NCBI GenBank assembly: GCA_031267615.1
Contig: JAIRYM010000021.1
Location: 1 to 55,980, forward strand
Origin: Dysgonamonadaceae bacterium
GTDB lineage: Bacteria > Bacteroidota > Bacteroidia > Bacteroidales > Azobacteroidaceae
Direction: 5' to 3'
DNA length: 55,980 bases
In this document: piece by piece, positions 52,615-55,980 of the stretch
How the letters are laid out: each line of letters opens with the position of its first letter
Numbering within the stretch: the stretch's first letter is position 1
Position numbers and translations under genes: made by a program
Notes under the pieces: generated by a model
The model's input: only the letters and a program-made list of their open reading frames with translations
Told to the model about the DNA's origin: nothing
The model's database searches: none

Positions 52615-53360
52615 TGTTGTTTTTTTATTTGTTCGCCTGTTTTGCCGAAACGTCGCTGCCGCTGCTGATAATCGACTATTGCTTTGTAAAATTCTTCTTC
52701 TCGAAAGTCAGGCCATAGTGTGTCTGTGAAGTAAAGTTCAGAGTATGCAATCTGCCAAAGAAGATAGTTACTTATGCGATACTCGCCACCAGTTCGAATC
52801 AGTAAATCCGGTTCAGGAACGTCATGGTTGGAAAGGTGTGAAGCGATTGTTTGCTCGTCAATATCTTCCGCTTTTAGTGTACCAGCCTGCACTTCTTGAG
52901 CGATTTTTCGCGCTGCTTCTGTCAGTTCCCAACGCGATGAATAACTCAATGCCAAAGTCAGTTCTACTCCTGTATTATTACTCGTTTCACTGATACAGCC
53001 TTCGAGTTCGCGACGTGTAAGTTCTGGCAGACGGTTGATGTCGCCTATCGCTCGCAGATGAACATTGTTTATCATCAAGTCCTGCGCTTCGTTGCGGATA
53101 GCGGTAACCATCAGAGTCATCAGTGAATCGACTTCTTCTTTCGGGCGATTCCAGTTTTCTGTAGAAAAAGTATAAACCGTAACATACTTGACACCAAGGC
53201 GTCCTGCTGCCTCAATTACTTTGCGGACAGACACAACTCCTTCGCGATGCCCCATCATACGGTGCATTCCGCGCTGTTGTGCCCAACGTCCGTTACCATC
53301 CATAATTATGGCGACGTGGCGTGGCAGACGATTTAAATCTATTGCTTCTCTTACTGACAT
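52611..53360 (-). CDS. uppS: Undecaprenyl diphosphate synthase
   Basis: This 249-residue cis-prenyltransferase is counted from [20 protein letters not shown], the start used by Bacteroides relatives; MHKFIDNN at 53384 would overlap the previous gene. The catalytic Asp is in [20 protein letters not shown], and [18 protein letters not shown] and [20 protein letters not shown] are the other motifs. It makes the C55 carrier for peptidoglycan and glycan synthesis. It lies between the DUF6089 gene and bamA in the conserved Bacteroidales order. Confidence 0.95.
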   Translation of the reverse strand: MSVREAIDLNRLPRHVAIIMDGNGRWAQQRGMHRMMGHREGVVSVRKVIEAAGRLGVKYVTVYTFSTENWNRPKEEVDSLMTLMVTAIRNEAQDLMINNVHLRAIGDINRLPELTRRELEGCISETSNNTGVELTLALSYSSRWELTEAARKIAQEVQAGTLKAEDIDEQTIASHLSNHDVPEPDLLIRTGGEYRISNYLLWQIAYSELYFTDTLWPDFREEEFYKAIVDYQQRQRRFGKTGEQIKKQQ

Positions 53361-53368
53361 ATTGTTGT

Positions 53369-54082
53369 CTATAAATTTGTGCATTTTCTGTCGTTGGGTC
53401 CGAAGTCCCACGTTACAGAAAACATAATTGTATTGTACCAATCGCGATTTTTCATCAAGCCGCTGCTAATATTATACGGATTATCAAGATTGAAACCTTC
53501 TTTTGACGGTGCATCAAAATTGTCGTTAAACAGTTTATGCACCGTGTATTCAAGCCCGAGGTTTATTCGGTTACGAATTTTGTATTTCAAGCCTATTCCT
53601 ATCGGAAACCTCAATCCGAAAAATGTATTTCCTTTTGAGGGCGCTGCCGTCAGTCCAAGTCCTGCGAGCAGGTAAGGCGAGAGGCGACTTGTGTACAGAT
53701 AAGCGAACTTATCGCTGTAAGGCATAAAATTAAACTCCATCTGTCCACCCAGGCTGAAAAAAATCCGCTCAAAACTGATCTGGGCATTGTCTGGAAAAAC
53801 ATTGTCGGTGGTGTGAGTACCTCCTGTTATTTTTCCGTAATACAAATCGGTTTTTAAAGCCCAACGAAAATCAAAATTTCGCCTAAAAACCAATCCTCCT
53901 GATGGATTTAATCCCTTTAAAAGACCTGTTTGATTGGTATCGCCCATATACATTGACATTCCTGCCATTCCGCCTATTTCGTACCTGTATTCCTGTGCAA
54001 CCGCTGTTGCACCCGTAAACATTGCAGCGAGCAGGATAAAAATCCTAACTCTGTATTGATATTTTTGTGAAGCGTTTTGCAT
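53369..54082 (-). CDS. DUF6089-like outer membrane barrel protein
   Basis: This 237-residue protein is counted from [20 protein letters not shown], a signal peptide ending TAVAQ. Beta strands follow: [80 protein letters not shown]. This gene directly before uppS and bamA is typical of Bacteroidales and is annotated there as DUF6089. The role is not known; the linkage to bamA suggests envelope assembly. Confidence 0.8.
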   Translation of the reverse strand: MQNASQKYQYRVRIFILLAAMFTGATAVAQEYRYEIGGMAGMSMYMGDTNQTGLLKGLNPSGGLVFRRNFDFRWALKTDLYYGKITGGTHTTDNVFPDNAQISFERIFFSLGGQMEFNFMPYSDKFAYLYTSRLSPYLLAGLGLTAAPSKGNTFFGLRFPIGIGLKYKIRNRINLGLEYTVHKLFNDNFDAPSKEGFNLDNPYNISSGLMKNRDWYNTIMFSVTWDFGPNDRKCTNL

Positions 54083-54120
54083 TTTTACTTTGGTACTGTA
54101 TAAAAACGTGAAAAACACTT

Positions 54121-54128
54121 CAAAATTA
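54121..54128 (-). promoter_or_regulatory. Promoter -7 element TAATTTTG for DUF6089-uppS-bamA
   Basis: Minus-strand TAnnTTTG 39 bp before the chosen ATG at 54082. The -33 region is poor. Confidence 0.45.
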
Positions 54129-54150
54129 TATCATTAATTCTTTTTAATAA

Positions 54151-55530
54151 TTATTCGTCTTTGGGAAACTCCATCTTGTTGATAAAGAATTTCCAGATTT
54201 CTGACAAATAATTTCCATTTTTGTCTTGTCCTCCCAGGAAATAGCCGTATTTTCCATCAGAAGAAACAAGAGATGCCGCCCCTTTTCGTTCCGTATAAAT
54301 TTTGTAACGTTGTTCTTTTTCTGTTTCAATGTTCCACGTTACTCCACCATCAACAGAAGTATATAGCGGCTCGCGCCATATATTGTCGGGAGGTAACGTT
54401 ACGCCATTAATAATCATAAATTTACCATCATAATCGTAAATATTGGGGCGAATCAGAGAGTAAATTGGACCGGTAGCGATTGTGTTGAGGTGCGCCCAAT
54501 ACAAACCGTCTTGTGTTGACCATACGGTTTTAAGTGGTGTATTGTTAGCAGAGATGCCGCCTATCACTGTCAGTGTACCTTTGTTCATATATTCTCTGTT
54601 AAAAGTATAAATATCGCGAACAGGGAAATTATCCGGAACTGCATATCCGGTTTCCCAATCAGCCAGATTTTTGGTATGACCGAAGATTAATATATCATCT
54701 CTTTGCAAGACAGCGCAAAGTCCAACTGTTTCGAGATAACCAAGCACATTTAAAATCTGACCCTTTGATTGTGGTTGTTCCGTCCAATTGTTCAAATTAC
54801 CGTCTGCAACGAACAATTTTCCATCCTCTGTTACGGCATATCCTTTGTTTCCATATATTTGAATATCACGCACGACGGTATTTGCCGGCAATCCCGTAAG
54901 ACTTTCCGTCTGCCACGAAACAACATCATTTGAACTGAAAAGTTCTACCGCACCGCTTTCTTTTGAAAAAACATAATATTTATCGTTAAAAATAACCGCT
55001 TTTAATTCTTCGGTTTTAAGAAAATCAAGATTATCAACGATCTTTATATATTGTATAGAATCGGGGTCAATTTGATGAATATTGATTTTCAGTGTATATT
55101 TTTTAATTCTCGTGGTATCATTATCATAAGGGAATGAACGGAAAGTTAGTTCCAATGGCGAAATATCAAGTGAATCGCTTCCTGAAACCCAAACTATAGT
55201 ATCATTACCTGATTCTGTTTTGTAAAGGTGTTGCATACTATTTGTGCCATAATCATTTGAATATGAAACTGTAACTTTATGCTCAAAAACCGTTCCAAAC
55301 GGTAAAGAATCACGATTGTAAATAAATCCGTCGCCATTTACGTTTTGGTTAATAGTAAAAATTGTACTTGTTAACGCAGGTATGGAATCACTGGAAAGGC
55401 TGAAAAACAATATTTCAGCATCATTCATAGGATAATTGTCCAACTCATTGTCGCGCAAACAGGCTGACAAACAAACAAGTAACAAACCGAATAACAGTAT
55501 AAACTGTCTTTTTTTCAATAAAAGCATCAT
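54151..55530 (-). CDS. DUF6242 lipoprotein (WD40/propeller-like)
   Basis: This 459-residue lipoprotein has the signal LFGLLLVCLSAC near residue 24. The N-terminal beta domain (30-155) is followed by repeated propeller-type segments (VIFNDKYYVFSKESGAVELF, IQIYGNKGYAVTEDGKLFVA, LTVIGGISANNTPLKTVWST, GAASLVSSDGKYGYFLGGQD). The order and the location near DUF6089 correspond to DUF6242 proteins of Bacteroidales, whose role is unknown. It is the first gene of the leftward group and has its own weak promoter. Confidence 0.8.
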   Translation of the reverse strand: MMLLLKKRQFILLFGLLLVCLSACLRDNELDNYPMNDAEILFFSLSSDSIPALTSTIFTINQNVNGDGFIYNRDSLPFGTVFEHKVTVSYSNDYGTNSMQHLYKTESGNDTIVWVSGSDSLDISPLELTFRSFPYDNDTTRIKKYTLKINIHQIDPDSIQYIKIVDNLDFLKTEELKAVIFNDKYYVFSKESGAVELFSSNDVVSWQTESLTGLPANTVVRDIQIYGNKGYAVTEDGKLFVADGNLNNWTEQPQSKGQILNVLGYLETVGLCAVLQRDDILIFGHTKNLADWETGYAVPDNFPVRDIYTFNREYMNKGTLTVIGGISANNTPLKTVWSTQDGLYWAHLNTIATGPIYSLIRPNIYDYDGKFMIINGVTLPPDNIWREPLYTSVDGGVTWNIETEKEQRYKIYTERKGAASLVSSDGKYGYFLGGQDKNGNYLSEIWKFFINKMEFPKDE

Positions 55531-55552
55531 AAAAAAACCTTTTTTTCGACTG

Positions 55553-55560
55553 CAAAAATA
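55553..55560 (-). promoter_or_regulatory. Promoter -7 element TATTTTTG for the DUF6242 gene
   Basis: Minus strand, about 23 bp before the ATG. A TTTG lies 23 bp further upstream. Confidence 0.5.
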
Positions 55561-55738
55561 GAAACATTTTTGGGTAAAACCATCAAAAGACTGAATATTT
55601 ATGAATTATTAATAAATAAATGTATCCCTGTCGGTAAAAATGCCAAAAAATTTTAAAAGATAAACGTTTTTTTTGCCTTGTCTTTCGTATCTTTCCTCCT
55701 GTAAATTCTATCAAAGAGCGCTAAAAAACACCTCCGAA

Positions 55739-55770
55739 TTTGGAGGTATAAATAATTTGTTTTACCTTTG
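55739..55770 (+). promoter_or_regulatory. Promoter TTTG-N20-TACCTTTG for leader copy 2
   Basis: Consensus elements 23 bp before the leader ATG at 55794, mirroring the promoter at 43784. Confidence 0.72.
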
Positions 55771-55793
55771 CACCGTAAAAACGAAAAAATAAA

Positions 55794-55868
55794 ATGGCAA
55801 ACGAACATTTTTACCTAAAAAATTCGCAATTGACACAGGAAAAAACGTGTCAGTTTATGCCCTTTTAG
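55794..55868 (+). CDS. MPF leader peptide (copy 2)
   Basis: 24 codons: MANEHFYLKNSQLTQEKTCQ then FMPF and TAG. A C12 tract (55869-55880) follows immediately. Behind it, in another phase, a frame reads PPPQINAKTSTGYVIIRFGK and runs off the window, as in copy 1. The stop before the tract means that slippage in C12 alone cannot join leader and frame here. The downstream gene is outside the window; a third member of the 18554/44272 family may follow. Confidence 0.55.
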   Translation: MANEHFYLKNSQLTQEKTCQFMPF

Positions 55869-55980
55869 CCCCCCCCCCCCAAATAAACGCCAAAACATCA
55901 ACGGGTTATGTCATAATCCGTTTCGGGAAGTCCCGAAAACATTTACATACAGTCTTAAATAATTCAGACATGGATGGAAT

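Overview
The window comes from a member of the Bacteroidota, almost certainly order Bacteroidales. The evidence is the many TTTG-N19/20-TAnnTTTG promoters, the RprX/RprY two-component pair, the DUF6089-uppS-bamA and DUF6242 neighbourhood, a pst operon led by a porin, and deoxysugar glycosidases of the GH29 and GH106 type. I cannot name a genus.

Positions 1-12,767 hold a decayed Mu-like prophage, read leftward from gp36-like, portal and head genes through protease/scaffold, capsid, sheath, tube, chaperone and tape measure to a gpD-like hub. Transposase, regulators, baseplate, fibres and an intact terminase are absent. Both ends look cut: a terminase-like fragment sits directly behind gpD, and at about 12,765 the 5' ends of the gp36 gene and of a host higB toxin gene are both missing at one junction. 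Inside the remnant are a programmed -1 frameshift in the tail chaperone gene, a possible nested scaffold start, a candidate one-piece spanin, a toxin-like tail on the minor head protein, an oppositely oriented secreted DUF6150 gene, and a promoter plus terminator that suggest a plus-strand small RNA. Short palindromic repeats have entered the phage intergenic gaps and, in frame, at least four phage genes.

Positions 12,767-32,950 are host chromosome: higBA remnant, a GH106-like glycosidase, rpsT with tRNA-Glu, asd, a repeat-led gene of unknown function, the membrane pyrophosphatase hppA with an HD hydrolase, tRNA-Arg, glycogen debranching enzyme, mutS2, then leuB, GH29 fucosidase and uvrB in a row. 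Positions 33,100-39,020 hold a phosphate uptake operon (porin, pstS, pstC, pstA, pstB, phoU). Then follow a cyclase-family hydrolase, rpsO, a TPR protein and rprYX. Positions 43,780-46,560 are an accessory island; after it come a DUF1080 lipoprotein, rpmH, dtd, two acyltransferase-like genes and the convergent DUF6242, DUF6089-uppS-bamA genes.

Three things may be new. First, there are three tandem arrays of different sequence but exactly 21 bp period (18,117-18,515; 33,115-33,366; 44,047-44,214). Two of them carry an upstream open frame of seven-residue repeats that ends 21-26 bp before one of two paralogous genes of unknown function. Second, there is a family of short promoter-led leader peptides (two copies at 43,838 and 55,794, one broken copy at 13,678); in the two intact copies a poly-C tract follows the leader and precedes a conserved GYVIIRF frame. 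Third, an FGE-type C-type-lectin protein (45,067-46,503) ends in a stretch whose variable codons are almost all NNC or NNT, the footprint of adenine mutagenesis by a diversity-generating retroelement whose template and reverse transcriptase lie outside this window.
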